A stretch of 64,000 nt of DNA from Halichondria panicea. Lineage: Eukaryota > Porifera > Demospongiae > Suberitida > Halichondriidae. Where the stretch lies: contig NC_087382.1 in assembly GCF_963675165.1 (NCBI RefSeq), positions 806,001 through 870,000 on the forward strand, read 5' to 3'. Below the pieces are notes generated by a model that worked only from the letters and a program-made list of their open reading frames with translations, was not told where the DNA came from and did no database searches. Below, in pieces: positions 1-13,007 of this stretch. Each line of letters starts with the position of its first letter. Position 1 is the stretch's first letter. The translations under genes were made by a program, and so were the position numbers.

Positions 1-1193
1 GAGAGTGAGAGCTGCTGAGCTTTGACACTCTCCAGGAATTTGTCAAAGTCCTCCTCGTCCTGAGTCAGTGTTCTGTAGCCAGGATAAACAACACATGGAC
101 ACATTCAAACTGGTAGTGTGATGAAGGGTCTGGTACACGTACTGTACAATGTCATGTACAAATATTGTGAGCTAGTGTTCTCAATTGACCGTTTCCCTGT
201 ACACACCTAAACTGCATACATTGAAGCATACCTGTATACAAGTGCATGTACACACAGACTAGTAAGCATGCTAGGTTCCCATTCTGTGTACTGTACATTC
301 AATAGTACACAGTCGACTCATTGCACTGCATAACTACACATTATACACACGTACCTTGTTCTTGATGAAGGTTCCTCAGTAGCCCCTGTCCATGGACCCA
401 TGTCTTCAGACTGTCCCTCACTGCTTATAGGCTGCTCACCAGACTGGAGGTGGGCTGCATGTAAGGGCTGGGTGTCAGGGGAGTTTTTAGTCTCTGATGA
501 CAGACCCTTTTCCATACTGCTGAGGTCTGTTAGCGTCTGAGTGGCCAGTTTACGTGAGGCCCCTCTCTTAGCAGCATAGTAGGCCTAAAGGTGTGTGTGT
601 GTGGGAGGGGGTCGTACATGATTGTACATGGCACACCTTCAAATACACTACAGGGAAACACACATCATGTGCTATATATAGCTCACACTGTATGATGACA
701 AATGTATTTTCCAGCTTTACCTCTTCTTCCATTCTCAGTGCTTCTTCTCTTCTCCTTAGCTGTACGAAAGAGACAGCTATTTAAAGTTCAGTATCGTCTA
801 ACTTATACTACATGTACACGTATATACCGTGAAAAGAACCAGTCCATTGTGGTCATCCTATAAGCAGGCCACCCTCTACGGTTAACGAGCCCAATTTAGT
901 CTCCATAGCATGTGTTTGGACCTGTGTTAGCATGCCACCCTCTTTATTACAGCCACTGTTGGTCTACCCAAGGGCCACCACTATACAATAATGTACATGC
1001 ATGTCTACTGAATATAAACAGTCTCTACTGCACCTCATTATCTCTCTCTCTGTCCATTCTCTCTTGTTCTGCCAACAGCTGATCAAAGTTGCCACTCATC
1101 ACATGTTCTCTCTCCTCTTCTGTCACCACCTTTGTACGTTCCCGGAGCTCGTTCTGTGAGGGGTGGAAGGTGTGTGGGGAGGTGTGTGGGTGA

Positions 1194-1238
<45 letters not shown>

Positions 1239-1401
1239 CGTGTGTAAATGTACTATTAACTCCAATTCTCCTGTAAAGTGGACACAACATGAAACTATAA
1301 GACAAAAGGGACTATTTAATATACAGTGTCTACACTAACACTAAAGTGTGTACGCATTATCCACACCATTAAGAATACTGCAGCTACAGTGCGCGCGCGC
1401 G

Positions 1402-1458
<57 letters not shown>

Positions 1459-2718
1459 TACTGGACCTACCGCCCGCTTCTCTGCTGTGACAAGATTCTC
1501 AAACTCAATAGGAGCAGTCGACCTGAGGGATAAGATACGAACATGGTCAGTAACGAATGTAGTCATATGAACACTATTAATTATGTGATGTAGCATGACT
1601 ACTACACTATATAAACTAGCTTCCAGTATTGCTGTATGGAAGTTCACTTTTTATTTGCATGTGTGAACTGACAGCTGGTACTGACAGCTGGTACATGCAT
1701 AGATAGTAGAGGAAGGGGATTGGAAACGGGATCACGTGAGCTTATGCTTGCAATGTAAGGCCTCTGGGACCGTGCGCGTGGCAACCTATGACACCTTGAG
1801 GTGTGATTTTACTGGTTTTGAGGTGAAGAGAAGAAGAAGCAAATGAGAGGATACTAGGTAAGTAAATGTATAAATAGCCCTAAAATTTGTCTTGAGGCAT
1901 GGCTAGGTACAAAATGAAACATTATTACTAGCTAGAAGTCATGTTCACTCTTGGTAGCACACAAAATTTGAAGATTTTACAACACTTAGCTTCTTCTTTT
2001 TATTTGTGAGGTAAGAACTGACATATGAATTGCATCTATTGTAAATGAATGGTTACAGTAGTAGTACATGATGTTATTTTATTGCTTCAGCTATATATTG
2101 GAAGTGGGGATATCATACTTCTTGAGTTATTGACCGATTTGTTGATTTCCACTAGCCATCTTTGCGGGGTAGCATCTCCATAACTAAGCTGAGTTTATAT
2201 TTGAGACTCGGCAATATTAAAGATCAATGTCCATATTATTGCTTCCAATCCATTAGATTTTGAAAATCACTATTCATGCTCTGATTTTGTCACCGCAGTG
2301 TCGATGTATGGCAAGAACTTGGACTGAGAAATCACTGGAAGAACATTGATAATTCATGTATAATTATGTTTAGACCATGCTTATACCTTATATTGATTGT
2401 TCATTGTTGTCTATGCATGATCATAAGCTTGCTTTAAGCTTTTAGTTTAGCATAAACTGCCATTAGTGCACAAAAAGTTTATTGCAAGCTCAGCACTTCA
2501 AGTTGCATCCATGGTCGCGGCTATAATTGAGATTGTAGCAAGGACGGTCCGTGTGAAATAGTGCTAATTGCCTGTGTTTCCAATCCCCTTCCTCTACTAT
2601 CTATGGTACATGGTACTCCTCACTTGTCCACTGGTGTGCTGTTGAAGCAACGGAATACAGCAAACCAACAGCCTCTGTTCTGAGTGGCAGCCTGGAGGTT
2701 GTGTTGATTGGTAGCCAT
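1..2718 (-). CDS. Unrecognised coiled-coil protein, 3' end outside window
   Basis: Six exons join in phase on the minus strand: 2718-2624 (start codon), 1522-1471, 1153-1034, 759-721, 584-355 and 72-1 (continuing off the window). All introns are GT-AG. The start was chosen because ATG at 2718 opens the first exon and its two trailing bases combine with the next exon to give Lys. The N-terminus is Gln/Asn-rich and has a CWFAVFRCF stretch. The middle is charged and helical (EEEREHVMSGNFDQLLAEQ, RRREEALRMEEE), and the last visible exon reads TLTQDEEDFDKFLESVKAQ. I do not recognise the family; a cytoskeletal or ciliary coiled-coil protein is possible but unsupported. It is divergently arranged with the next gene, with 259 bp between the two start codons. 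A TIR element occupies most of intron 1. Confidence 0.6.
850..975. repeat. Dispersed repeat family C, copy 1
   Basis: About 125 bp with the phrases TAAGCAGGCCACCCTCT, CATAGCATGTGTTTGGACC and TTTATTACAGCCACTGTTGG. Related copies lie near 6515, 11262, 18185 and 19317, in both orientations. It is probably a small non-autonomous element. It lies in an intron of the leftmost minus-strand gene. Confidence 0.6.
1196..1245. repeat. (GT)n microsatellite
   Basis: An almost pure GT run of about 45 bp in an intron of the leftmost minus-strand gene. It produces spurious Cys-Val and Thr-His open frames. Confidence 0.9.
1391..1456. repeat. (GC)n(AC)n compound microsatellite
   Basis: A run of alternating GC switches directly to about 46 bp of AC, all alternating purine-pyrimidine. 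It lies 15 bp from the donor of exon 2 of the leftmost gene. Confidence 0.9.
1698..2604. mobile_element. Non-autonomous TIR element, ~0.9 kb, 8-bp target duplication
   Basis: Perfect terminal inverted repeats of 28-29 bp occur at 1699-1727 and 2576-2604 (left end begins ATAGATAGTAGAGGAAGG). The 8-bp direct repeat GGTACATG flanks both sides (1690-1697 and 2605-2612), which fits an hAT-like target-site duplication. The interior has no long open frame, so it is a deletion derivative or MITE. It sits in intron 1 of the leftmost gene, 20 bp from the exon-1 donor. Confidence 0.75.
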
Positions 2719-2977
2719 CACCAGGAAAGCACTGTGGGCTCTCAGTGTAAAATAGAGAAATTCTTTGGTAATAATTATACTCTCGATTATTTTGTATATT
2801 TTCCTATTTAAAGCACACCAGTTCTAGTCATGTGACTTGCAGCTTCTGTTGTCTCGAACTAAACCGCGGTGTATCAACGGATAATGTTTCAAATTAACAC
2901 CGCGGCAAGCAAAAGAGGCTATAGCTGCATCTTCTCTATTTTACACTCATCTGCTTTATTTTGTGCTTGCTACAGCC
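2719..2977. promoter_or_regulatory. Shared divergent promoter region
   Basis: 259 bp separate two divergent start codons. The interval contains an inverted repeat CCGCGGTGT ... ACACCGCGG (about 2864-2905) around a 25-bp AT-rich core. ATTTTACACT occurs near both ends, in opposite senses. No clear TATA box is seen. The bidirectional role is inferred from the gene arrangement. Confidence 0.4.
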
Positions 2978-5900
2978 ATGGCTAAACTGACAGACATATG
3001 GAAGCCAAGGGAAACGTAAGAATTCTTGAATAAAAGTATAATAAACTAAAAATAATTATACGCCTCTCTCCCTCGCTCTCCCTCGGTCCAGGTTACGTGA
3101 CTGGGGGAAGACTGAGTACAAGATTGTTCGTAACTGGACCCCTCGTGCCCCACCCCCCACTAGCCCCCCTGACACCACTGGACCGGAAGACTCTCCCGTC
3201 AAGCTTAACCTCTCCACCACTCTCCGTAGTTTCCGTGGTAACCAACGAATCAATCGGAACAAAGACGCTAATTATGAATTGAACTATGAGGATCATGCTA
3301 GCGAGACTGACAGTGATGGCGAAACAATATCAAGTTCGTCTCACAAAACACGCTCCTCTGGCTCCGTACACACGAAGAGCAAATCTCGAGCTCTAACTAA
3401 ATCAAGAGTTCGTGTCGACCATACGGACATAGTTCGTCAAGTGCCAAATAACGAAGACCCTGTTCCTAACAGTAGAGAAACCTCAGAGAGCTTCTTAACT
3501 AGAGGGATCGCTCCATCCTCCAGTACAAGACACAAAAGCAAAGACACAATCTTAACTGGTCTGGAATTAACGATATCTAGAAGAGGCTCAAAGAATCAAT
3601 TGATAACTGATGAGCCATTAATGGTGCAAAGTAGCAATAATATGGTTATCTCGAAGGCTAAGAGTACTACTAAAAGGAGGAAGAGAACTAGTAGAGTGAG
3701 CTATCCAAGAAAGAAAGCGGCGGTCAAGAAAAATAAAAGTGCAGTCGTTGAACTTGAACAGAATGATTCAGAAGTTATAGATCCAGCGAGTACTGGGATT
3801 GATCATGAACTCTCTGATTCGAGAACTAGTAAAGTAAATGATGTTGAAAGTGAAACGATTGCTGCGGCGGCAGCAGTGCTAGGAGAACAGTTAAAAGGAG
3901 GTACCCAACCCAGTAGGAAAAAGACTTTAAAAATTTCGAAAGTTATTCAGTCAAAAACAGTGGAACAGGACGAAAGTGATTTTTATGAGATTGTGGACAA
4001 TGAATCCGATTTAAAATCCAAGACAGCTACTGAATCCACTTCAAGAAATACTTCCAAGAAAGTTCCAACGAAGAGAAAGACGTCTGCTTCAAAAAGACTT
4101 ACCATGCCCAAGAGACTGACCAGCAAATCAACTGAAACAGCTCACCAGGCCACCAATGGTGGTCGTAATCCAACTGATGATTCTGACAGTGGTAATGAAA
4201 GAGTTGTACCCACAGTAGATCACCTGACTTCATCGCTTGAGGGATGCTGCCAGACCTTCGATGGTGGAGCTAAAAAAAGAAGACTGAGAATGTTGGATAA
4301 TGGAGGTGTGTCTGACAGCAGTGGGGGAGATGAGAATGGAACACAACACATGAACGGTGAGAAGTTAGTGCATGTAGTTACGTATCGTTCTCTGTCAATA
4401 TTCTCGTATATATATACAGAAGCTCGTCAGTGCTTGAGTAATTACCGTATAGCGCGAAATTTTCGAGGGGCTTATAGTTTTTGCTGTTTTCGTAGATTAG
4501 CAATACTACACGAAAATTAATTCCTTCGCTATACCGTGCAAAGATTAAAGGCGTGGCTTCCAGTAAGCAAAAATCACTTTTAGAGGCCATTCCACAAAAT
4601 TGAAGTGCCTTGAAATGTTCGCACTATACGGTGATCTACTACACTAGCTCTCATATATACTGTACATTACATAGATCCGCTTGTTACTAAAGTCAATACA
4701 CCAACAAGGAGGAGGAGAAAGATGTCTGCTTCGAAAAGACTTACCATACCCAAGAGACTAAGGACCAGCAAAGCTACAAAAACAGCTCATCAAGCGAATG
4801 GTGGTTGTAACCTAACAGATGGCTCTGACAGTGATAATGAGAGAGGGGATGATGGAGGTGGGTCTGACAGTAGTGGGGGAGGAGGTGAGAATTAATGGAA
4901 CACAAGAGAGGAGCGAATTTCAATTTGCACTAATACCAAGGGCGTATGAAGAGAAGAGGGCATGCAACTCGCAATGTATACTGTGTAGTCGTCAAAAAAC
5001 TGATGAGTCAGCAGGATATACTATATTTAGCCAACCTCCCACACGTAAATAGGCGTGATAGTGGGCGTGAACACTGTTATACTAGAAATTTACTGCAAAA
5101 TTAATTTAGAAGAGCTTAGAATTGATCAATGGCTACTTCTAGTCTAGCATTGGTCCTTCTCTTCCGCTTGTTAACCTTTGTGGCTAACTCTACCCAACAG
5201 TACAGTGCTAGCTAGCTAGCTGGCTTGGTGACTATTATGGAGTAAGTGCACGTGCAATCTATTTTTAGTGCACACGCCCCTCCCATTTGTAATTTGATAG
5301 ATTGTAGTTGCATGCCCTCTTCTCTTCATACGCCCTTGCTAATACTGTGTACAGTTCATACATGTATACACACGACCCCCCCCTCCCCCCAGTGTTAGTC
5401 ATTGCCATCGGTCATTGATTGGACGTTTAATTAGAATGACCATGCATTCCTCCGTGTGTCCGATCAGTATGACCAGGCACAAGTGACATTTGGCCATACA
5501 GTCAATAACAATTATTTCTAACACTCCCCCTCCCCGGCCCCCCACACACACACACAGTCATACAAACCATAATTATTTTCTCACATATATAATTATCACC
5601 TACACTTAACTCTCCACCACCCACACACTACACACAGTCACAGGGGGCGCTCCACAGTCTCGTAAGAAGTATGCCTCACTACACACCCACCTTTGGCAGC
5701 CAAGAAGAGTCAAGAGAGGCAAGAAAGATTTCAGCGAGCTTGACGTCTGTCTCAATGTCTATGAGGATGCCATTCAGCAAGTAGTGTGAGTGTGATGATA
5801 AAGTCATGTCCATCTATACGAACGTACTTGTACATGTAACTATAGCAAAAAATTATATTTTTGTATTATAGAGAGTCGTGCTCTAACCAGACCGTATCCA

Positions 5901-8496
5901 TGGCGATGGTTGCCCACTGGAATTACACTAGAAAGGAGATATTGAACCTGGTCAGTTGATACTACTAGTATCTCGTTAGAGACAAGTCTGTATTGTCACA
6001 ATTTTTGCTAATAATGTTAAGTAAACATGGATACTTCAATAATGGTAGTTGTCTCTTTTTTTCCACTATGTAGATCAAGAATTCTTTCTATACCTCAGAG
6101 CTACAGAAATTGAAGAAAAAGGTACTCAATATAAAATTATTGTACGTGTACATGTGCGTTTCTTAATAATTATTGTGAACTCATAACGTGTACTTTACTA
6201 GCCTCCTCAGAGGAAGTGGGTGTAAGGACGAGGCTAGTACTGTACTGGCCTCCTACAGGCCTCCTCAGAGGAAGTGGGTGTGGGGGCGAGGCTAATACCG
6301 TACTAGCCTCCTTCACAGGCCTCCTCAGAGGAAGTAGGTGTGGGGACGAGGCTAATACCAATTAATTGCATTGTATGATTTTAATTGTTAGGAGAAGTTG
6401 AAGCAGAAAGGTCTCGAGAGGAAAATGGCAACTGTTCTCACCAATCTGAGAAAGTAAGTACATGTAAGTACCATGAAAGTTGACAATTCGCGATTCTTGG
6501 TTGCTGTATTATAGAGGGTGGCCTGCTAACACTGGTCCAAACACATGCTATGGAGGCTTTGGGGCCCATTAACAGAGGGTGGCCTGCTTATAGGGTGACC
6601 TCAATAGACAAGCTCACCGTATCTTATAGCTACACAATTTAGTGTTATTTTCATTCAACTGATTTGCCTGTCACTCCATTTATTGCAGGGCTCATGGCAA
6701 ATATCAGGAGAGTCTATCACCAGCCAAACAGGCCAAGAAAATTGAACAGGTCAGTTGCTTAAAATACAATCGCTGAATGACATTTACGTATTACTGCGAG
6801 GCACTTAATATCTTAATATTCGTGGAAGCTTAGGGTATCTATAAAATCATTTCGTTGAATAAAGTTTGCCCGATTTGCTTAAATGATTTTGCATCTTCCG
6901 TTAGCTAAGCTAATTTTTCAGGAGGATTGTTAACCCTCGAAAACAATGAAATGTCGTTCTGTTGTAATAATAGCTACCAACATTTTCGTATAGCACAGCA
7001 AGATTCTGAATCAGTTGTTTTAACATACCGGTTATGTAAACAGTTTTACTTTGTGAGCAGTTACAGCCACTTACTAACTAGCTGCTGTTACTAGAGCTTC
7101 ACTGTTGTTGGAAGTGGTCTAGTAAGAAACCTTATTTGTGGGTACAGTCTCGTTGAACTTTCATTGACCCCACGATAGACTCAACTCGAGTGCAAACAAT
7201 CAACCTTACATATGTCAAAGTTTATTTAAAGAAGCGGAATGGGCACTGATTAGTTTTTGTTTCAAGCCGCTAAAATTGAGATTGACACAATTGGCAAAAT
7301 TCAGTTAGTAGGTTAGCTGTAAGGTCTCGGATTTCGTTATGTCTGAGTATGGGGAACCCACCTTTCGGGCAAGTAAAAGCGTGGTCAATAGTGAAAGACT
7401 TCCCACAGGCACAATTGGTTGGAGTTTGTGATGGATTTCAATCATATCTCAGTGCCAGTGCATCATGGAATGCACCTTTATGGAGGGTGAAGCCTGTTCC
7501 TCAATAGGTATCTGACATAATAAATTATTTATGGCAGAGTTCAGATAAAATAATACTGGCACAGTACATATATAATACAAGCGTTCAATGAACTCTCTTA
7601 TTCCTTGTGTCTGTTTACAGAACAAGACTCAGCAGACATCTGATCGTTTACTATATTCCAGACGTCTTAGCGGACACTTTATAGTTAGTGTTTTATATAC
7701 GCCTGACAGCCAGAGTGAGACATATTATATGCTATGTGTGCGTGGGTGCGTGGAAGAAGGCAGGCAGACAGTTACGTCAGCCTCGATCCCAGGTCGAGTT
7801 ATTTTTTGCTTTTATAACGGTTAGGCGAACGTAACGTGTGCGTGGAAGGAGTGGGCTAAGCAACCCAGCATCTGAGGGTGTGCAAGTGCAAGACACCCAC
7901 CCATAGCATTACCCAACTGTAAGACTGCTCTGCTTTAGCAATTTACACATGATTTCACGTTTTTAAACTGTCGGATCACATCTGCATAGTTACAATTAAT
8001 GGTCTGTCAGATATCATTTGTAGTACAGTGGAACCCATTTTACTGGCCACCCCTGAATAAAGGCCAAATAAAGCCCAGGCACTCACTAGCCTCGATCCTT
8101 ATTCCTAGATCCTAGGGAGTTCATTTTTTTCTCCTTCTGTTAGATTGGCACTGGGACAGAGGCTAGGCAGCCACTCATAGTCAGTCCCAAATGATAACAA
8201 TTTGTGTACGAAACAACCCCTCACCTCAACAAAGGCCACCTCGATCTGTACTAATACAAGGACCCAAACTGTGTTCCCCGAAGGTGTCTGTTATATCTAG
8301 TGGTTGCTGTACTGTCTTACCCTACTCTATTGTCACCACTATAAAGATACACTACAGTGCCGGTAATACATTCTAACCCCTCGCCCGCCCACCCCCCCCC
8401 CCTTTGCAGGAGGTCAGTGTGGAGGAGGAGGAGTTGAACTCTGTGGCCAGTGGACCAAGGACGGTGTGGCAGGCACAGCAAAATGTGGAACATTGA
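2978..8496 (+). CDS. Basic disordered / C-terminal coiled-coil protein, possibly CENP-U-like
   Basis: Nine exons join in phase: 2978-3015, 3092-4356, 4693-4884, 5638-5785, 5872-5950, 6074-6121, 6392-6453, 6689-6749 and 8410-8496, giving 659 aa. The start MAKLTDIWKPRE follows CAGCC. Residues about 50-500 are Ser/Thr/Lys/Arg-rich and disordered, with acidic SDSG patches. Residues about 520-645 form a conserved-looking helical region (ELDVCLNVYEDAIQQVV, YTSELQKLKKK). This layout resembles the CCAN kinetochore subunit CENP-U, but no diagnostic motif was verified, so the function is tentative. Exon 3 is a diverged duplicate of the end of exon 2 (both have SASKRLT.PKRL and SDSSGG) and uses the same splice phase. 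Two MITEs lie next to the duplicate. The last intron (6750-8409) is the largest and shows no other gene. Confidence 0.6.
4444..4632. mobile_element. MITE, 189 bp
   Basis: The ends are near-identical inverted repeats: ACCGTATAGCGCGAA on the left, ACCGTATAGTGCGAA on the complement of the right. It has no coding capacity and lies in intron 2 of the CENP-U-like gene. It makes the apparent C-terminal extension of the long open frame spurious. Confidence 0.65.
4937..5338. mobile_element. MITE, 402 bp, 33-bp TIRs, 7-bp target duplication
   Basis: Inverted repeats start CAAGGGCGTATGAAGAGAAG at both ends and run about 33 bp. The direct repeat CTAATAC flanks the element at 4930-4936 and 5339-5345. It inserted about 50 bp downstream of exon 3 of the CENP-U-like gene. 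Confidence 0.8.
5391..5525. mobile_element. MITE family B, copy 1 (135 bp)
   Basis: The ends read AGTGTTAG and its complement CTAACACT. The interior matches, in inverse orientation, the element at 13447-13590 (shared phrases such as TCATACTGA, AATGCATGGT and TTCTAATTAAACGTCC). This copy has lost part of one terminal repeat. Confidence 0.7.
6196..6357. repeat. Tandem repeat, 3 copies of ~55 bp
   Basis: Three copies of a unit containing GCCTCCTCAGAGGAAGT and GGACGAGGCTA are arranged head to tail. CCTCCTCAGAGG is itself nearly palindromic. It lies in an intron of the CENP-U-like gene. Confidence 0.75.
6515..6605. repeat. Dispersed repeat family C, copy 2
   Basis: Contains GAGGGTGGCCTGCTAACA, TCCAAACACATGCTATGGAG and GTGGCCTGCTTATAGG, the complement of the copy at 850-975. 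Confidence 0.6.
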
Positions 8497-8661
8497 CTCG
8501 ATCGTAATTATATTATTCTACTCATTGCAATGTACCACTGCACTATGTTGATCTCCAACTCTATGATGAGAAATTAGGGCGAATAGCCTCGGCTTTTAAA
8601 TTGAGGTATCGGTACTTTATGGTTTTTGTGGGAGGGGCTGCTTTATTGCATAGCTAGCTGC

Positions 8662-8669
8662 TATAAAAG
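8662..8669 (+). promoter_or_regulatory. TATA box of the GABA-B-like receptor gene
   Basis: TATAAAAG lies 69 bp before the chosen ATG (8738), which leaves room for a short 5' UTR. The intergenic gap to the previous stop codon is only 241 bp. Confidence 0.5.
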
Positions 8670-8737
8670 TTTAATACAAGCTAGCTAGGGAGAACTAAAA
8701 GACGTATACCTTGCAGCTATTGAAACTAGTGGTTGAA

Positions 8738-10579
8738 ATGAAGACAGTATCCCTGCTCCTGTTAGTTAGCTTGGCTAGCTCCTGTCTGGCTGGTGTATTC
8801 TCTCCAATAACTTACCCCAATACCAGTAATACATCCAACACGTGTGCTGGAACACGGATACCTCTGTATTTTGGACTGCTCATGTCCTTTGATGCAGAAC
8901 AGTTTGACGGATCAGGTGCTATAGCTGGTGTCAATGTTGCACTGGACAGGATCAACAGAAACTGTACTCTGTTACCTGGTTACAGTCTGCACTACACTGT
9001 GGCAAACTCAAGGGTGAGCCTGTTTGTGTATTAATAGCTCTAGACAGTATGGGATTGTGCATTTCTGTATTGCCTGAGACCCTTTACTGGTGCCAATAGT
9101 CACTTGCAACTGTTGACGTACGTAGTTACTAGTTACTAGAGTCTATTATTTGATCATTATAAATCTATGAAGCTTTTAGTAATACTGCATGTACGTGCTG
9201 TAGTTCATGCAGGTCTAGGTCATTTAGAAGTGTTTTCAAAACTTCCCATTCGTTGTACCACCATATGAGACAAGGCAGACAGAATGCACCACGCTGCACT
9301 CTACACTCTTGTTCAGGGTGATCGAGTAACCTCACAAATTAAGAGAGGTCACACACACACACACACACCACACACGTCCCCTCAGGCATGTATAGTATGG
9401 GACAGACAGAAAATACCCACATTCTGCTGTTGTATATATTGCATCACTTCGATTCATAGAAGTTTTAGTGCATGTCTACCTAACCCATTGAACCATATTT
9501 ACTTTAACAGATAAGATTGTAGTGACTATTATTGCAGTGACCCCCCCTTAAAGCCGCCACCTTTAGGGAGCAATTAAGGTTCTAGTCTATAATCATTACA
9601 GAGGTGGCCTTTGTTTGAGGTGTTGTTTTTGTACACAAACTGTTTATTAGGGGACATGGTTGCACGGCCTTTTATGTATCACTGGTGGTCTTTCTTTATG
9701 GGGGGGTCGTAACAGCAGCTAAGAGCTGAATAATTATCAAAGTGCAAAGTGAAAATTGCCGTCATGTTGAGACTGGTGCAAAACTTCAAATTGAAGATAA
9801 TTATATCTTGTTATTGTTTACTTAATAATTGGCATGTGTTATGTCATGTTTGATTTAGTTTTTGTCAGTTTATCATAGCTTGCTGCCAGTACAAAATTAT
9901 CTTTACGTTTTTCTCAACACATCCACTCACTTTTCACACATACCCAACACACACACCTCACACATACCCTCACACCCACACACCTCACACAGTGCACTAG
10001 GACGGGTGGATTGGACGCTCTATTTGAAGACACCATCTTCAGTCCAGGCCCTGACAAGATTGCAGTGATAGGGTCTGGTTGTTCACTAGCTACCGAGCCA
10101 ACAGCCGAGGTCTCCCACTATTACAACATCTCTCATGTGAGCTACTATATACATACTGTGTTGTCACTATATCATTAACTCGAGGCGCGCCAAAGGTAGT
10201 AGTTTTAAATTTGGCAGATTTTGATGTTAAAGCTTCATTGTTGAATAAAAGCTAAGAAGCTAAACCTGCACATTGGCCTAGATGTACACGCGGCTTTGAC
10301 TCGAGACTGTATACTCAAATTAACGCCAAGGGTTGCACTTCAGTGCTCTAGTTTATACAGTACATGCTGTGTTGCTACTATATAATGTGCTGTGCTGTGT
10401 TGCTAGTCCATGCTATATTATAACAATGGTTGCATTGACAGGTGTGTTGACTTGTGCAGTATCTCCACTGCGTGCTATGCATGATTAGAAGTGCCTAATA
10501 TACGTATACAGTATACAGAGTGTGGATACAGCACTAGCTCTGGCCTTGTGTGTATGTTTCCCCCATTGTCCAGTTGTCC

Positions 10580-10615
<36 letters not shown>

Positions 10616-12975
10616 GCGTGTGCGTGTGCGTGTGCGTGTGTGCGTGTGTGCAAGGTATTGTTTGTTGGGTCTAGACTAATCTTAGACTCGCTGACCACAT
10701 GAAGCCATCACATTCAGAGCATTGTATAAAAATTAATGACCCATTATATGCAGAGAAGTGCACTCAACCCCATGACAACACACAGTTTCTTACAATACTA
10801 CTAGTACATGTAATGCAATTAGTGGTCATGGTTGACTGCACTTCAACTTTAATAGTTCCCAGGGAAACTTCATTAATTTTGTAGTGGAAGATTACATTGC
10901 AGGTAAACAGGTTTCGCTACTAATTCATGTATTTCCTGCAGTTGTCGTGTGTGTCGTCTTCTCCTGACCTGACAAACAGAAACAGATTCAGAAATTACTT
11001 TCAACTCTTGAACAGTGAGGTCACAATAGCCCACGCCTATTTTGCCGTGATACAAGAGTACGGATGGAGTCATGTGTCCCTCATTGTACAGAACGAAAAC
11101 CTCTTCACTGAAGTAAGACCGTGTTGCTATAGCAACTGCCGTACGTGTGCGTGTGCATCAATAGAATCGTTATGATTATATACTGCAAGTAGGCACGTAC
11201 AATTATGAATCTTTGTTATAATTATGATGATAATGCATATTGCATGTATGCCTGTCTATTGTGGTCGCCTATATTAAGCAGGCCACCTGGCTATTATGAT
11301 AATATAATGCCAGCTAGGTTAATGGGCATGTGTTTACTTAGCAGGCCACTTCTTTATTACAGCCACTGTTGGTGTGCCCTGATCATGAGGGCCACCACTA
11401 TAGAGACGATTTTCACTGTAACACTATAACAGTATTCTTACAGAGATCAGAATTAATTTTGTATGGTGAAAGTTTCTTCAGTCAGAGTGTATCCTCTACA
11501 CAGACCATCGATATTCTGAAGCAGTTGTTGAGAGCTGGTGGCGTCTCTTATGATGAGCGACTGTTCAGTAGTGAGGGGGGAGTGGCTGACCTCGGGGATG
11601 AACCCTTCGTGAGTATAGAACTCGATCAACCAGTAGAAGTACTCAATCCATATAATTGACTTAACTAAGGACAGTGTAAAATATCTCCACGTCCCACAAT
11701 AAATTGTATTATTATTGAACGGTTCATCTACTAGCTGTATCTTTATTATAAACTACTAATATTATGCTGGCCCCGAAGTGTTCTTTAGAAGGTTTTCACA
11801 GTGTAATTATTACTGTCATCACTGTTTACTGTCACTGTCACTGTCTACAGAATATGGACAGAAGGATTCACTTGATTATGTGTTATGCCAGTCATGCACG
11901 ACAGCTAATGTGTGAGGTCAGTACACTGCACACACTATATACACACACACACTACATTGATACAACACAGACAACAGTCAGACAATTAAACAACTCTTGA
12001 AACACTCTGTAAAGTTTCCTACATGTACATAGAATCACCGCGTGGTGTGGTGCATGATACCGTATGTACAACTGGAACATTTGCGGGTGTTTTAATTTGG
12101 CGATTTGATGGATTTTTATGAAAGATCGCAAATTAAATTTATAACCGCCAAAATTAAAGTTTTCCAGTGGACACAACGTCATTGCAGCTACGCCTGAGGT
12201 GCCAAATTAAAAACCGCCAAACGCGCTCATTCGCCAAATAATTTTTTTATAATACCTGCCAAATTTTCCAGTTATCAGTACTGATGTTCTCCTAATACAA
12301 TGTGTCTATATATAGAAAATTCAAGCCTTACGCTACGTTTTAGTTAAAACCTGCTTATAAATATTTGAGTGGGTGTTTATATTTGAGTGGGTGTTGGCTA
12401 TTAAGCATTTTGGGCAGTTTCATTTTCACTTGCTTCCAGAACTCAATTCATTTCATTCCGATTCCCCCCAGGCACATTCCAGAGATGTGTACCTGCCCCG
12501 CCATGTACTCTTGACCCCTGCATGGTACGATGCCAACTGGTGGAGGGTGAATGACAACACCACCTGCACTCCAGACGATATGGAGACTGTCTTGATCAAT
12601 TCACTCGCCTTCTTGCATTTCAACTTTCTGGATAGAAATGACACCAGCAATATAACAAGTGAAGATGGATTGGTGAGTGTTGTTTGGTTTACGTTGATGT
12701 AGTGGACAATAAGTATAACATACAACTGAGAGTTGTGTGTCTTCAGTCTTTGTACACAATAGATCACTCAGTTTAATTGATATCTTTATTCTAAGTCAGC
12801 ACAAGCGCATTAACAGTGGACTGCAATCTCATTATCTGTTTAGTACGTGCAGACTATACCAGCTAGTGTATACCTTTCATTGTATTGGGTAAACCATTGT
12901 AGGTGGCAATAATGCACTCATTGTGTCTTGTGTACACATTTTTGTGTTAGAGTATTACCGTAATTGGATGTATTA

Positions 12976-13007
<32 letters not shown>

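Noticed and set aside
3056..3296. Minus-strand Arg-rich frames opposite the start of exon 2 of the CENP-U-like gene
   Set aside because: Antisense shadows of a supported plus-strand exon, without splice or promoter support.
4357..4520. C-terminal extension of the 413-residue frame in the CENP-U-like gene
   Set aside because: The sequence past the GTGAGA donor at 4357 is intron and MITE; splicing to 4693 keeps frame and homology.
7588..8376. Short plus-strand frames in the last intron of the CENP-U-like gene
   Set aside because: No start context, homology or splice partners; the frame from exon 8 joins exon 9 directly.
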